Shown here: positions 37,368 to 46,797 of the stretch, piece by piece
Numbering within the stretch: position 1 is the stretch's first letter
Layout of the letters: every line of letters starts with the position of its first letter
Origin: Clostridiales bacterium
Lineage (GTDB): Bacteria; Bacillota; Clostridia; UBA1381
Direction of reading: 5' to 3'
DNA: 64,000 nucleotides
Assembly: GCA_029219585.1 (NCBI GenBank)
Contig: JAQXTR010000044.1
Span: 17,886 to 81,885 of the forward strand
Notes under the pieces: generated by a model
Seen by the model: only the letters and a program-made list of their open reading frames with translations
Databases searched by the model: none
What the model was told of the DNA's origin: nothing
Made by a program: the position numbers and the translations under genes

Positions 37368-38516
37368 TTATGAGAAATCATCCGGTTTCTTTTCCGAAAG
37401 CCCGAATTCATAAAGCAAGGCTTCACATATTCTTCTTGACGCCTCTCCGTCACCGTATGGGTTGGCTGCCTGCGCCATCTGCCTGTATGACTCCGCATCG
37501 TCCAGCAGCTCGTTTGCAAGCTTTACAATAACATCCTTATCTACACCTGCAATTTTTACAGTTCCCGCCTCGACTGCCTCCGGGCGCTCTGTTTCGCGTC
37601 TGAGTACAAGAACGGGCTTTGCCAGTGCGGGAGCCTCCTCCTGAATACCGCCCGAATCTGTCATAACCATAAAGCTCCTCGCAATTGCATTATGAAGCTC
37701 ATCGGTGTCAAGCGGGTCAATCAGATGTACTCTTTCAACGCCGTCCAGAATACCGTTGACAGTTTCGCGTACTGCCGGGTTCAGATGTACCGGATACACA
37801 ACCTCCGTATCAGGATGCGACATTACAACCTCTTTGATTGCCATGCATATATTCTCCAACGGCTTTCCTAAATTCTCACGGCGGTGCGCCGTTACGATGA
37901 TAACCCGCTTATTATCATAATCAAGCTTCTGCAGAGTTTCATCTCTGAACACATAATCCTCGCGTACAGTTGTCTTCAGCGCGTCAATCACGGTATTACC
38001 TGTAATGTAAACGGACTGCGGATTGACATTTTCCTTTATCAGATTATCATAATTTCTCCGTGTCGGTGCAAAGTTAAGATTTGCGATTCTGCCCGTAAGC
38101 TGCCGGTTCATTTCCTCCGGGAACGGACTGTAAATATCATATGTCCTCAGTCCTGCCTCAACGTGACCTACCTTTATCTGCTCATAAAAAGCCGCAAGCG
38201 CTGCAACGAAGCTTGTTGAAGTGTCGCCGTGTACGAGAACAATATCCGGTTTTTCCTTCTTCAGCACATCCTCCATTCCTGCAAGAACCCTGGTCGTGAT
38301 TCCCGCAAGAGTCTGACGCGATTTCATTATGTCAAGATCATAATCGGGCTTTACTCCGAAAATATCAAGCACCTGATCCAGCATCTGCCTGTGCTGAGCG
38401 GTTACACACACTATCGGGGTTATATTTTCATGCTTGCGAAGCTCCAGAACAAGCGGACACATTTTAATTGCCTCCGGTCTTGTTCCGAAAACTGTCATTA
38501 CCTTAATATTTTCCAT
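37368..38516 (-). CDS. wecB: UDP-N-acetylglucosamine 2-epimerase (non-hydrolysing)
   Basis: Interconverts UDP-GlcNAc and UDP-ManNAc for wall teichoic acid or other surface polymers. 382 residues. TVFGTRPEAIKMCPLVLEL, VHGDTSTSFVAALAAFY, VGHVEAGLRTYDIYSPFPEE, NRQLTG and MTDSGGIQEEAPALAKPVL are the family blocks, with active-site Asp, His and Glu present. Pairs with the following lipid-carrier glycosyl-phosphate transferase. Confidence 0.96.
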   Translation of the reverse strand: MENIKVMTVFGTRPEAIKMCPLVLELRKHENITPIVCVTAQHRQMLDQVLDIFGVKPDYDLDIMKSRQTLAGITTRVLAGMEDVLKKEKPDIVLVHGDTSTSFVAALAAFYEQIKVGHVEAGLRTYDIYSPFPEEMNRQLTGRIANLNFAPTRRNYDNLIKENVNPQSVYITGNTVIDALKTTVREDYVFRDETLQKLDYDNKRVIIVTAHRRENLGKPLENICMAIKEVVMSHPDTEVVYPVHLNPAVRETVNGILDGVERVHLIDPLDTDELHNAIARSFMVMTDSGGIQEEAPALAKPVLVLRRETERPEAVEAGTVKIAGVDKDVIVKLANELLDDAESYRQMAQAANPYGDGEASRRICEALLYEFGLSEKKPDDFS

Positions 38517-38535
38517 GTTATTTCCTTTCTTTTAT

Positions 38536-39630
38536 CTATTCAGCATTATCCTCTGTCTGCTCTTCCTCCGCATTCTCCTTATGCTCCGGCTTATGAACAA
38601 AGCTGTTCTTTCCCATCATCGTCGCAATGAGAATAAATATCAGTACACATATGAGAAGGAGCATCGCTCTTAAAAAACGCTGTTCCGCAAGGAGAATCGC
38701 CGTTATTCCCAACACTCCGCTTATAGCATAAAGAATAAAAACTGTCTGTTTCTGCGAGAATCCCATATCATAAAGTCTGTGATGCAGGTGTCCGCGGTCG
38801 GCAATCATCGGGCTTTTGCCCGAAAGCATACGTCTTATCATTGCAAACAGCGCATCAAACAGCGGAAGTCCAAGCATTATAAGCGGCACTGCAAACGAGA
38901 TTACCGCATATGATTTAAACACGCCCTGTACCGACAGCACCGCAAGAATAAAGCCAAGGAATGTCGAGCCGGTATCTCCCATGAATATCTTCGCCGGATT
39001 GAAGTTGAACGGCAGGAATCCGAAGCATGCACCCATAAGAGCAAGTCCGAGCAATGCGATGGTATACTGATGATAGCTTATAGATATGAACACCAAAGAC
39101 ATTGACATGATTGCGGATACGCCGGCGGCCAATCCGTCAAGACCGTCTATAAAGTTTACCGCGTTTGTTATGAACACTATCCATATAACCGTTACAATGA
39201 CCGACAGCCACATGGGAAGTATTATATAAGGGTTTGTGCTGAACACATTCGGATTTGAGAACACCGAAATCCTTATATCGCCGTAGAATACAACAACCAG
39301 CGCCGCTGCTATCTGAACAACAAATTTCAGCTTCGGCCCCAGCTCCTTACAGTCATCTATAATTCCCAGCACCGCCAGTATCAGCGCACCTATCAGAATA
39401 GAAATCGTACCCTTTGACCAATCATCGTTAAAGCACAGCACCGCCGCCATAAATCCGAATATAATAGCCAGTCCTCCGATTCTGGGCGTCGGTCTTTTAT
39501 GCACTCTCCTCTTGTCCTTCGGCACATCCACTGCGCCTATTCTGTATGCCAGTCTGCGCACTACAGGCGTCGCTGCAAATGCGAATATAAAGGATATTAT
39601 AAAGGCAAATATCATACTTGCGTAACTCAT
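38536..39630 (-). CDS. tagO: Undecaprenyl-phosphate GlcNAc-1-phosphate transferase (TagO/WecA)
   Basis: Polytopic membrane enzyme (about 10-11 helices) of the MraY/WecA family, 364 residues. It loads GlcNAc-1-P onto undecaprenyl phosphate to start teichoic acid or surface polysaccharide chains. Signatures: PTPRIGGLAIIFGF, FINAVNFIDGLDGLAAG, KIFMGDTGSTFLGFILA and HLHHRLYDMGFSQKQ (HHxx loop). The 3' tail is charged, Glu-rich. Cotranscribed with wecB, 19 bp apart. Confidence 0.92.
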   Translation of the reverse strand: MSYASMIFAFIISFIFAFAATPVVRRLAYRIGAVDVPKDKRRVHKRPTPRIGGLAIIFGFMAAVLCFNDDWSKGTISILIGALILAVLGIIDDCKELGPKLKFVVQIAAALVVVFYGDIRISVFSNPNVFSTNPYIILPMWLSVIVTVIWIVFITNAVNFIDGLDGLAAGVSAIMSMSLVFISISYHQYTIALLGLALMGACFGFLPFNFNPAKIFMGDTGSTFLGFILAVLSVQGVFKSYAVISFAVPLIMLGLPLFDALFAMIRRMLSGKSPMIADRGHLHHRLYDMGFSQKQTVFILYAISGVLGITAILLAEQRFLRAMLLLICVLIFILIATMMGKNSFVHKPEHKENAEEEQTEDNAE

Positions 39631-39662
39631 GCAATCTCCCTTTCCTTTTGTTTCTTTATTGA

Positions 39663-40697
39663 TTATTCAACAACAAAACCTACTTTTTTGTAAACCTTCT
39701 TCAAGGTTCTGTCTGCTATTCTGTGCGCCTGCTCAGCGCCGTTTCTGTATATGTCCTGCAAATAGGCCTTATCCTTGATTATTCTGTCATATTCTTCACG
39801 GATAGGACGTATTCCCTCAACAACAGCCTCAGCAACCGCACTCTTAAACGCACCGTAGCCTTGTCCCTCAAAGCCTTCAGCCACCTTTTCGGGATTGCTG
39901 TCTGTCATTACAGCCATAATACTCAAAAGATTATTTATTCCCGCCTTTGAGTCATCCTCGGGGCGGTATTCAATTATGCCCTCGCTGTCGGTAACAGCGC
40001 TCTTTATCTTCTTTGCTATTACATTAAAATCATCCATCATTGAAATGAAGCCCTTTGGGTTAGGATCTGACTTTGACATCTTCTTTGTCGGCTCCTGAAG
40101 GCTCATAATCTTTGCGCCCGACTTTACAAGCAAGCCCTCCGGAATGGTAAATACATTCCCGTACAGTGCATTGAAGCGGTTTGCAATATCGCGGCAGATT
40201 TCAATATGCTGCATCTGATCCTTGCCCACCGGCACGCAGTCTGCCTGATAAAGCAGTATATCCGCAGCCATAAGCACAGGATATGTAAAAAGTCCTGCAT
40301 TTATGTTATCTGCGTGGCGCGCGCTCTTATCCTTAAACTGTGTCATCCTCTGCAGCTCTCCCATATAGGTGTAGCAGTTAAGCACCCAAGCCAGCTCTGC
40401 GTGCGCGCTGTTGTGTGACTGGATGAAAAGAATACACTTTTCCGGATCAATCCCGCATGCAATATAAAGCGCCAAAAGCTCAAGCGTCCTCTTTCTAAGC
40501 TCTGCCGGAGTCTGCCTTACGGTGATTGAATGCATATCCATCATTGCAAATGCGCAGTCATACTCCTCCTGCAAATTAACCCAATTCCTTATTGCACCGA
40601 TGTAGTTGCCCAGGGTAATCGTACCCGACGGCTGCACACCGGAAAATATTCTTTTTCTGCGCTCAGGCGCCTGAATTTCTTTGTTCTCAGTTTCCAT
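39663..40697 (-). CDS. trpS: Tryptophanyl-tRNA synthetase
   Basis: Class I synthetase, 344 residues. Class motifs: SGVQPSGTITLGNYIGA (TLGN in place of HIGH) and KKMSKSDPN (KMSKS). Also DCVPVGKDQMQHIEICRDIA. No T-box leader is visible in the 19-bp gap after the aminotransferase gene, so it appears to depend on the operon promoter. Confidence 0.97.
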   Translation of the reverse strand: METENKEIQAPERRKRIFSGVQPSGTITLGNYIGAIRNWVNLQEEYDCAFAMMDMHSITVRQTPAELRKRTLELLALYIACGIDPEKCILFIQSHNSAHAELAWVLNCYTYMGELQRMTQFKDKSARHADNINAGLFTYPVLMAADILLYQADCVPVGKDQMQHIEICRDIANRFNALYGNVFTIPEGLLVKSGAKIMSLQEPTKKMSKSDPNPKGFISMMDDFNVIAKKIKSAVTDSEGIIEYRPEDDSKAGINNLLSIMAVMTDSNPEKVAEGFEGQGYGAFKSAVAEAVVEGIRPIREEYDRIIKDKAYLQDIYRNGAEQAHRIADRTLKKVYKKVGFVVE

Positions 40698-40716
40698 GAT
40701 ATAATTATTCCCTTTT

Positions 40717-41916
40717 TTATAAAATTTCTGTTAATACAGCACCAAGACGTCTTACGCCCTCTTCTATCTTTTCCGGTGATACGGACGAATAATTCAGCCT
40801 GAACTGATTCGACGGCAGACTCTGGTCTATTGCAAAGTTCGAACCCGGAACAATCGCAACCTTCTTTTCAAGGCACGCGTTCACAACATCCGAAATATCG
40901 CCCTCAAGTCCCGGACACGTACACCAGAGGAATATTCCTCCCTCCGGAACAGTCCACTCGACCTTGCCCTTGGGGAAGGTTTGCTCCATGGTGTCAAGCA
41001 TAATCCGGCACTTTTTGCCGTAAAGCTGTCTGTTCTTCTCAATATACTTATCTATATTGTACTTTTTCATAAATTCCACACACATCAGCTGTGTAAGCAT
41101 AGGCGTATGAACATCGTTCACCTGCTTGAGCATCTCGACCTTCTCAAGAAGCTGCGCAGGGCCTATTATGTATCCCAATCTCATACCCGGAGAAAGTATC
41201 TTTGAAAATGAACCGCAGTATATTACCCTGCCGTCCGTATCAAGTGACTTTACCGTTGCAACATCCTCGCCCGAGAAGCGCAGATCACCGTAAGGGTTAT
41301 CCTCTATAATAAGAACATTGTACTTTGCCGCAAGCTCAAGAAGACGCTTTCTCTTCTCAAGAGGCATTGTTGTTCCCGTCGGATTCTGGAAGGTCGGAAT
41401 GGTATAAAGCAGCTTAGCGTCCGGATTGGCCTCAAGCGCCGCCTCAAGCTTATCCATATTCATCCCGTCATTGTCAACATCCACTCCGACAAGCTGACAT
41501 TCGTATGACCGAAATGCGTTAAGGCTGCCGATAAAGCTCGGATTTTCAACAATAATCTTATCACCTTTATTGATAATCGCCTTCGCAGTAAGATCAATAC
41601 CCTGATTTGCACCCGTGGTAATTATGATTTCATCACCCTCATTATACGCATCCGCCTTCAGCGCACGCGCCTTTGCGCACTCCTTCATCTTCGGATAGCC
41701 GTCCGTTGTGCCGTACTGCAGTGCCAGAGTCGGCTGTGTCATAAGAATTTTGCCTGCAATCTTTGAAAGCTCATCGCCCGGAAACAGCTCCGATGCCGGA
41801 TTGCCTCCCGCAAGCGAAATAATCTCCGGATCTGCCATCCGCTTAAACATTTCACGAATGGCAGAACCCTTCATCGGTTTTACTCTGTCAGAAAAAAACT
41901 CACTGTAATCTATCAT
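40717..41916 (-). CDS. PLP-dependent aminotransferase, class I/II (2-aminoadipate/aromatic type)
   Basis: 399 residues. PLP-binding lysine in GSFSKILSPGMRLGYI, with IIEDNPYGDLRFSG and PTFQNPTGTTM upstream and FRLNYSSVSPEKIEEGVRRL at the end. This resembles the LysN/Aro8 and stand-alone MocR-domain group, which transaminate aromatic, branched or 2-aminoadipate substrates. No DNA-binding domain is attached. Substrate cannot be fixed from sequence. Confidence 0.9.
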   Translation of the reverse strand: MIDYSEFFSDRVKPMKGSAIREMFKRMADPEIISLAGGNPASELFPGDELSKIAGKILMTQPTLALQYGTTDGYPKMKECAKARALKADAYNEGDEIIITTGANQGIDLTAKAIINKGDKIIVENPSFIGSLNAFRSYECQLVGVDVDNDGMNMDKLEAALEANPDAKLLYTIPTFQNPTGTTMPLEKRKRLLELAAKYNVLIIEDNPYGDLRFSGEDVATVKSLDTDGRVIYCGSFSKILSPGMRLGYIIGPAQLLEKVEMLKQVNDVHTPMLTQLMCVEFMKKYNIDKYIEKNRQLYGKKCRIMLDTMEQTFPKGKVEWTVPEGGIFLWCTCPGLEGDISDVVNACLEKKVAIVPGSNFAIDQSLPSNQFRLNYSSVSPEKIEEGVRRLGAVLTEIL

Positions 41917-41931
41917 TTTATATCATCTCCG

Positions 41932-43608
41932 TTAATTCTTCTTATTCAGCTTTGCCCATGAATCCTTTAATCCGACTGTTCTGTTAAACACAAGCTTCTC
42001 CTCCGTTGAATCCTTATCCATGCAGAAATAGCCCTGACGCATGAACTGGAACTTATCTCCCGGCTTTGCGCCCGCAAGACCGCTTTCAAGCTTAGCATTC
42101 GGCTTTATAACCATATTGTCGGGGTTGAGGTTGTCAAGGAAGCTTTCAACACCCGTTTCGTCTGACGGATTTTCAACATTGAAAAGCCTGTCGTAAAGTC
42201 TGATTTCACCGTCAAGTGCGTGTGCGGCGCTTACAAAATGGATTGTACCCTTAACCTTGCGCTTATCTTCGCTGTCGCCGCCCCTTGAATCGGGAGCATA
42301 ATCACAGTGAATAGCCGTAATATTTCCGTCTGCGTCCTTTTCACAGCCTGTAGCCGTTACATAATACGCACCCTTTAAGCGGATTTCTCTGCCCGGCACC
42401 ATTCTCTTATATTTATTCGGTGCTTCCTCTCTGAAGTCCTCGCGCTCAATCCAAAGATACTTTGAAAATTCAACCTTGCGCGTACCCATTGACGGATCCT
42501 CCGGATTAACCTCTACGTCAAAGGTTTCCACCAGATCCTCCGGATAGTTGTCCACAATAAGCTTAACCGGATCAAGCACTGCCATTGCCCGCGGGGCGCT
42601 CTTGTTTAAATCCTCTCTTATACACGCCTCAAGCATTGCAAAATCTATAACACTGTTCGCCTTTGCAACGCCTATTCTCTCACAGAAATCCCTGATTGCC
42701 TCCGGCGTATAGCCCCTTCTTCTCATGCCGCACAGTGTCGACATTCTCGGATCGTCCCAACCGGAAACAATGCCGTCCTTGACAAGCCTGAGGCTTCTTC
42801 TCTTACTTGTAATGGTATAGTTGAGGTTCATTCTCGCAAACTCAATCTGACGTGAGGGGCTTTCAAAGCCCACCTCGCGCAGAACCCAGTCGTAAAGCGG
42901 ACGGTGATCCTCAAATTCAAGCGAGCACAGAGAATGTGTAACGCCCTCAACAGTATCCGAAATAGGATGAGCAAAATCATACATCGGGTATACGCACCAT
43001 TTGTCGCCCGTTCTGTGATGATGCGCGCGCAGTATTCTGTATATTACCGGATCTCTCATGTTGAGGTTCGGCGACGCCATATCAATCTTGGCGCGGAGAA
43101 CCTTTGAGCCGTCCGGAAACTCTCCGTTTGTCATACGCGTGAATAAATCAAGGTTTTCTTCAATTGAGCGGTCACGGTACGGACTGTTTTTGCCCGGCTC
43201 TTTAAGAGTTCCGCGGTACTCGCGGATTTCATCGGCGCTGAGATCGCACACAAACGCCTTTCCCTTCTTAATGAGAGTCACCGCGGCCTCATGGATCGCA
43301 TCAAAGTAGTCCGATGCGTAAAGCACCTTGTTCCACTTAAAGCCCAGCCATGCTATATCCTCCATAATTGAGTCAACATATTCCGTATCCTCCTTTGTCG
43401 GGTTCGTATCGTCAAAGCGGAGATTACACTTACCGTTATACTTTTCCGCCATACCGAAATCTATGCAGATTGCCTTTGCATGACCTATATGAAGATAGCC
43501 GTTCGGTTCAGGCGGAAAACGGGTCTGAACATGGTCGTAATGTCCCTCCTTTAAATCCTTCTCTATTGCGTCTTCTATAAAATTTTTCGGTGTATATGTT
43601 TCTTCCAT
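41932..43608 (-). CDS. glnS: Glutaminyl-tRNA synthetase
   Basis: 558 residues from ATG 43608 ([20 protein letters not shown]), which has GGAG 8 nt upstream; the longer frame lacks a ribosome site. [19 protein letters not shown] contains the HIGH motif. [18 protein letters not shown] holds a KMSKS equivalent (TSKRR-type), and [10 protein letters not shown] and the anticodon-binding beta barrels follow ([16 protein letters not shown]). Direct Gln charging is uncommon among Firmicutes, which mostly use GatCAB. Lies 13 bp after gltX. Confidence 0.95.
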   Translation of the reverse strand: MEETYTPKNFIEDAIEKDLKEGHYDHVQTRFPPEPNGYLHIGHAKAICIDFGMAEKYNGKCNLRFDDTNPTKEDTEYVDSIMEDIAWLGFKWNKVLYASDYFDAIHEAAVTLIKKGKAFVCDLSADEIREYRGTLKEPGKNSPYRDRSIEENLDLFTRMTNGEFPDGSKVLRAKIDMASPNLNMRDPVIYRILRAHHHRTGDKWCVYPMYDFAHPISDTVEGVTHSLCSLEFEDHRPLYDWVLREVGFESPSRQIEFARMNLNYTITSKRRSLRLVKDGIVSGWDDPRMSTLCGMRRRGYTPEAIRDFCERIGVAKANSVIDFAMLEACIREDLNKSAPRAMAVLDPVKLIVDNYPEDLVETFDVEVNPEDPSMGTRKVEFSKYLWIEREDFREEAPNKYKRMVPGREIRLKGAYYVTATGCEKDADGNITAIHCDYAPDSRGGDSEDKRKVKGTIHFVSAAHALDGEIRLYDRLFNVENPSDETGVESFLDNLNPDNMVIKPNAKLESGLAGAKPGDKFQFMRQGYFCMDKDSTEEKLVFNRTVGLKDSWAKLNKKN

Positions 43609-43621
43609 AATCTTTTCTCCA

Positions 43622-45277
43622 TCACTTAATTGAATTGATTGCATCCGTTATTCTTTCTTTTACCTTTTCCCCGCCGAGTGTCTGCATAATCTCATAAAGG
43701 TCGGGTGTGTTAAGCCTTCCGGTTACGGCTGTACGGATAACTCCCGAAACATCACCCACATGACCCTTGAAGCCCTCCGGATTCTGTTTATATTCCTTCG
43801 GAGTTGCGGCATATCCAAGCTCCACGGCCATCTCCTTTACCTGCGGGAACCAGTCCTCTGCCGCGCCGTCCGGATCATATATTTCAAGATACCTTTCGAG
43901 TATTGCAAGCTTGTCATCATCCGGAACATTCTCAGCCCAGCCGCGCCGTCCGTCAAACAGCTCATCATAAAAATACGCTATATAGTCCTTAACCTCCGAC
44001 CACTTGCCTATGTCCTTTCTCGGCTTCTTGTTGCCGCGCTCGATTGAGAATATTCTCTTTGCATATTCAGAATCAGCAGTTATCAGCCTGTGGAGCTGTT
44101 CGTCATATTCAGCCGACCATGCCTCAACAGCATTATAAACAGTCTCCGTATCGAGAGTCGAAATATATGTTTTTGAAATGTCGTGCAGCTTTACCATATC
44201 AAACAGCGCGCCTGCCTTGCTCATCTTATTGAGCGCAAAAGCGAAATCATCAATAGTTCCGGTTTTGTTCGCGCGTTTCCAGTCCTCATAGTTGGAATTT
44301 GCAATCGTCATAAGATACTCATTTACCGCGCCCGCCGGATAGCCCGCCTCAGCGTAATAGCTCACCGCAGCCTCCGGATCCTTGCGTTTTGAAAGCTTGC
44401 GCTTGCCGCCCGTTTCCGCATCCTCCTTCATAATCGGAGCAATGTGAGCATACTTAGGCGCCTTAAAGCCCAGTACATAGAAAAGCTGCAGATGTATCGG
44501 AACAGATGACAGCCACTCATCGCCTCTTGTTACATGAGTTGTCCTCATAAGGTGGTCGTCAATCGCGTGTGCAAAATGATATGTCGGTGTTCCGTCCTTT
44601 TTCAGGAGAACAATATCGAGAATATTTTCCTGTATCTCTATCTTTCCCTTGACCTCATCCTTAAACTTAATTCTCCCGTCCGGCTTTCCCGGTGACTTAA
44701 GGCGGACTACATATTCATCGCCGTTCTTAATTCTCTTTTCCGCTTCCTCGACGGTAATATCACGATACTTAGCATACTTGCCGTAGATACCCGGAAGCGC
44801 CTTTTCCTCCTCCTGCTGCTTTCTGACCTCCGCAATTTCATCCTCGGTCATAAAGCACGGATATGCAAGCCCCTTTTCCACAAGCTCCTTGACATATGCC
44901 TGATATATTTGAGTTCTTTTGCTCTGCGTATACGGACCGTATGCACCAATTTCCTCCGTCTCACTCACAGCGCCCTCATCGGGTGTTATGCCGAAATTCT
45001 TTAATCCGTTTACCATGCCGATAACACCGTTTTCAACCTCGCGCTTCTTATCGGTGTCCTCTATTCTCAGAAAAAACACACCGTCCTTTCCGGCAGTCCT
45101 TGCCGCAATAAATGCCGCAAACAGGCTTCCGAAATGCAAAAAACCCGTTGGTGACGGTGCAAATCTTGTAACCTTTGCACCCTCCGGGAGATCACGCGGC
45201 GGATACATCGCCTCATAATCCGCCGGATTTTTGTCTATCGACGGGAACAGTAATTGTGACATTGCTTTTAAATCCAT
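43622..45277 (-). CDS. gltX: Glutamyl-tRNA synthetase (long form)
   Basis: 551 residues, longer than the usual ~480-490 owing to an N-terminal extension of ~35 residues ([20 protein letters not shown]) and internal growth. Class I motifs: [19 protein letters not shown] (HFGS in place of HIGH) and [12 protein letters not shown] (KLSKR for KMSKS), with [10 protein letters not shown] seen as [14 protein letters not shown]. First gene of the glnS-aminotransferase-trpS string, with its own promoter and no T-box. Confidence 0.94.
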   Translation of the reverse strand: MDLKAMSQLLFPSIDKNPADYEAMYPPRDLPEGAKVTRFAPSPTGFLHFGSLFAAFIAARTAGKDGVFFLRIEDTDKKREVENGVIGMVNGLKNFGITPDEGAVSETEEIGAYGPYTQSKRTQIYQAYVKELVEKGLAYPCFMTEDEIAEVRKQQEEEKALPGIYGKYAKYRDITVEEAEKRIKNGDEYVVRLKSPGKPDGRIKFKDEVKGKIEIQENILDIVLLKKDGTPTYHFAHAIDDHLMRTTHVTRGDEWLSSVPIHLQLFYVLGFKAPKYAHIAPIMKEDAETGGKRKLSKRKDPEAAVSYYAEAGYPAGAVNEYLMTIANSNYEDWKRANKTGTIDDFAFALNKMSKAGALFDMVKLHDISKTYISTLDTETVYNAVEAWSAEYDEQLHRLITADSEYAKRIFSIERGNKKPRKDIGKWSEVKDYIAYFYDELFDGRRGWAENVPDDDKLAILERYLEIYDPDGAAEDWFPQVKEMAVELGYAATPKEYKQNPEGFKGHVGDVSGVIRTAVTGRLNTPDLYEIMQTLGGEKVKERITDAINSIK

Positions 45278-45329
45278 GTTGTTTTACCCTTCCTATAATA
45301 TTTAAGTTATAGTTACTCTATTTTATTCT

Positions 45330-45358
45330 ATTATAACGCATTCAGACCAAAATATCAA
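45330..45358 (-). promoter_or_regulatory. Promoter of the gltX operon
   Basis: Minus strand TTGATA (45358-45353), 17-bp spacer, perfect TATAAT (45335-45330), 53 bp upstream of gltX. No tRNA-responsive leader follows. Confidence 0.82.
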
Positions 45359-45467
45359 GTGCAAATCCCAAAAGAAAAGGCAATAATTGAAGATTTTTTC
45401 ATAAAAAGCCATTATTGTAACCATTTTATGCCCTTGTATCATATTATAAGCAGGAGGTGATATCAAA

Positions 45468-45929
45468 ATGTCAGATAATCAAATCAGAATAAATGCCGCG
45501 TATGCCGACATCCACGGCAGCAGCAAATACCCCGGAATCAGGGGAAGAGTGATATTTAAGCAGCTGCGTGACGGGGTTCTTGTGACCGTCAGAATCAGCG
45601 GACTGCCGGATAAAACAGACGGGATGGGCGTATTTGCGTTCCACATCCATGCCGGAAGCAGCTGCACCGGCAACAGTCAGAACGAGTTTGCCGACGCTGA
45701 CGGGCATTTTAATCCGCGCGGCACTCAGCATCCGTATCACGCCGGCGACCTTCCGCCGCTTTTTGCCCATGACGGCTATGCGTATATGTCTTTATTTACC
45801 GGCCGTTTCAGTGTAAAGGACATTATCGGCAGAACGGTAATCATACATCTCGGGGTTGACGATTTCACAACCCAGCCATCAGGCAATGCAGGAGAAATGA
45901 TAGCCTGCGGGCAAATCGTGAGAGGATAA
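45468..45929 (+). CDS. Cytoplasmic Cu/Zn superoxide dismutase-like protein
   Basis: 153 residues, one SOD-Cu domain and no signal peptide or lipobox. Metal ligands align well: His59 and His61 (FHIH), His80 (GHFNP), His88, His91 and Asp94 (QHPYHAGD), His127 (VIIHLGVDD). The disulfide pair is Cys66 and Cys147. The active-site Arg that guides superoxide (bovine Arg143) is Met144 in AGEMIACG. So metal binding is likely, but efficient dismutase activity is doubtful. The start has GCAGGAGGTGA ~8 nt upstream. Monocistronic. Unusual for an anaerobe's cytoplasm. Confidence 0.88.
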   Translation: MSDNQIRINAAYADIHGSSKYPGIRGRVIFKQLRDGVLVTVRISGLPDKTDGMGVFAFHIHAGSSCTGNSQNEFADADGHFNPRGTQHPYHAGDLPPLFAHDGYAYMSLFTGRFSVKDIIGRTVIIHLGVDDFTTQPSGNAGEMIACGQIVRG

Positions 45930-45933
45930 TGCC

Positions 45934-46000
45934 GCATTTTATGGGGAGGTGCGAGAATTTTCCCGTGACCGCAAAATGCAACTCTCATCTCAGCACCTCC
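45934..46000 (+). other. Pseudoknot-like paired element after the SOD-like gene
   Basis: Two interleaved complementary pairs: GCATTTT (45934-45940) with AAAATGC (45973-45979), and GGAGGTGC (45945-45952) with GCACCTCC (45993-46000). The order A-B-A'-B' is that of an H-type pseudoknot or of two exclusive hairpins. It starts 4 bp after the stop codon and lacks a T tract. Strand of action uncertain. The 118 bp from here to the YgjP gene are AT-rich with no feature I recognise. Confidence 0.5.
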
Positions 46001-46118
46001 GCTTTCGCAGTTACTTATTTGTAATCATTATTATATTACATAATTGTACATTACAGAAATTCATTTGTCAAGGTATTCTTGAATATGCTTTAGAAAATTT
46101 AGAAGAATAACCTACGGC

Positions 46119-46658
46119 CTAAATCAACTTATATTTTGCCAGCTCCGCCTCGCGCTCACGACGATCAGGCATCACACCGTCAAGAACGGCATAAAACGCA
46201 CTGCTGTGATTTGCCTCTGCCATATGTGAAAGCTCATGAGCGCATACAAGCTCAATCTGTCTGCGCGGCAGCATATACAGCCGCTTGTTAAGGGTTATAA
46301 TACTCTGCGCCTTGCGGCAGTTCCCCCACTGACTTTTCATGTCACGTATTTTAAGAGTAGGCATACGAAAATTGTATTCTGAAAACAGCTTATACATCTC
46401 TCTGTGTATCTCATATAGCTTACGGTATATCTCAGCATTGCTTACCTCTGCCTCACCTATCGGAATTTTCATTTCATTGCGGCTGATTGCATCATTAATA
46501 AAATCCCTCCTAGACAGTACAAAGTTATCAATAAATCCGACATCTGTCCCATTAGGTGCGGAAACCTTTATTTTATTATCCGAATTAACTCTGAGATTAA
46601 TATTCCGTACCCTTTTAAATGTCAGCTCATATTCTATATCATCTGTTTTTCTAAACAT
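46119..46658 (-). CDS. YgjP/SprT-like (DUF45, WLM) metallopeptidase
   Basis: 179 residues from ATG 46658, with AGGGG ~7 nt upstream; an earlier in-frame ATG has no ribosome site. Family signature: MKSQWGNCRKAQSIITLNKR followed by LVCAHELSHMAEANHSSAF, in which HELSH provides the zinc ligands and catalytic Glu, and the HSSAF His is the third ligand. Members are minigluzincins; the cellular substrate is not known. Monocistronic with a strong promoter. Confidence 0.92.
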   Translation of the reverse strand: MFRKTDDIEYELTFKRVRNINLRVNSDNKIKVSAPNGTDVGFIDNFVLSRRDFINDAISRNEMKIPIGEAEVSNAEIYRKLYEIHREMYKLFSEYNFRMPTLKIRDMKSQWGNCRKAQSIITLNKRLYMLPRRQIELVCAHELSHMAEANHSSAFYAVLDGVMPDRREREAELAKYKLI

Positions 46659-46682
46659 AAAATCACCCCTGAAGCTGTGCTG

Positions 46683-46711
46683 ATTATAGCACATTCGGCA
46701 CTATTTGTCAA
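46683..46711 (-). promoter_or_regulatory. Consensus promoter of the YgjP-like gene
   Basis: Minus strand TTGACA (46711-46706), 17-bp spacer, perfect TATAAT (46688-46683), 24 bp before the start codon. Confidence 0.9.
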
Positions 46712-46744
46712 CACAAGTGTTTGCGGTCCATACTCATGAACGTC

Positions 46745-46796
46745 AAAAAAAGACGGATGTCCCGCAGCATATGCTGCAGAACAGCCGTCTTTTTTA
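46745..46796 (-). terminator. Terminator of putP
   Basis: AGACGG (46751-46756) pairs with CCGTCT (46785-46790), with a nested palindrome GCAGCATATGCTGC (46764-46777), A tract on one side and T tract on the other. Serves putP on the minus strand, and its T tracts allow function in both directions. Confidence 0.85.
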
Positions 46797-46797
46797 A

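Noticed and set aside
40698..45367. T-box leaders before trpS, glnS or gltX
   Set aside because: Gaps are 13-19 bp inside the operon, and the gltX leader is too short for a T-box stem and antiterminator.
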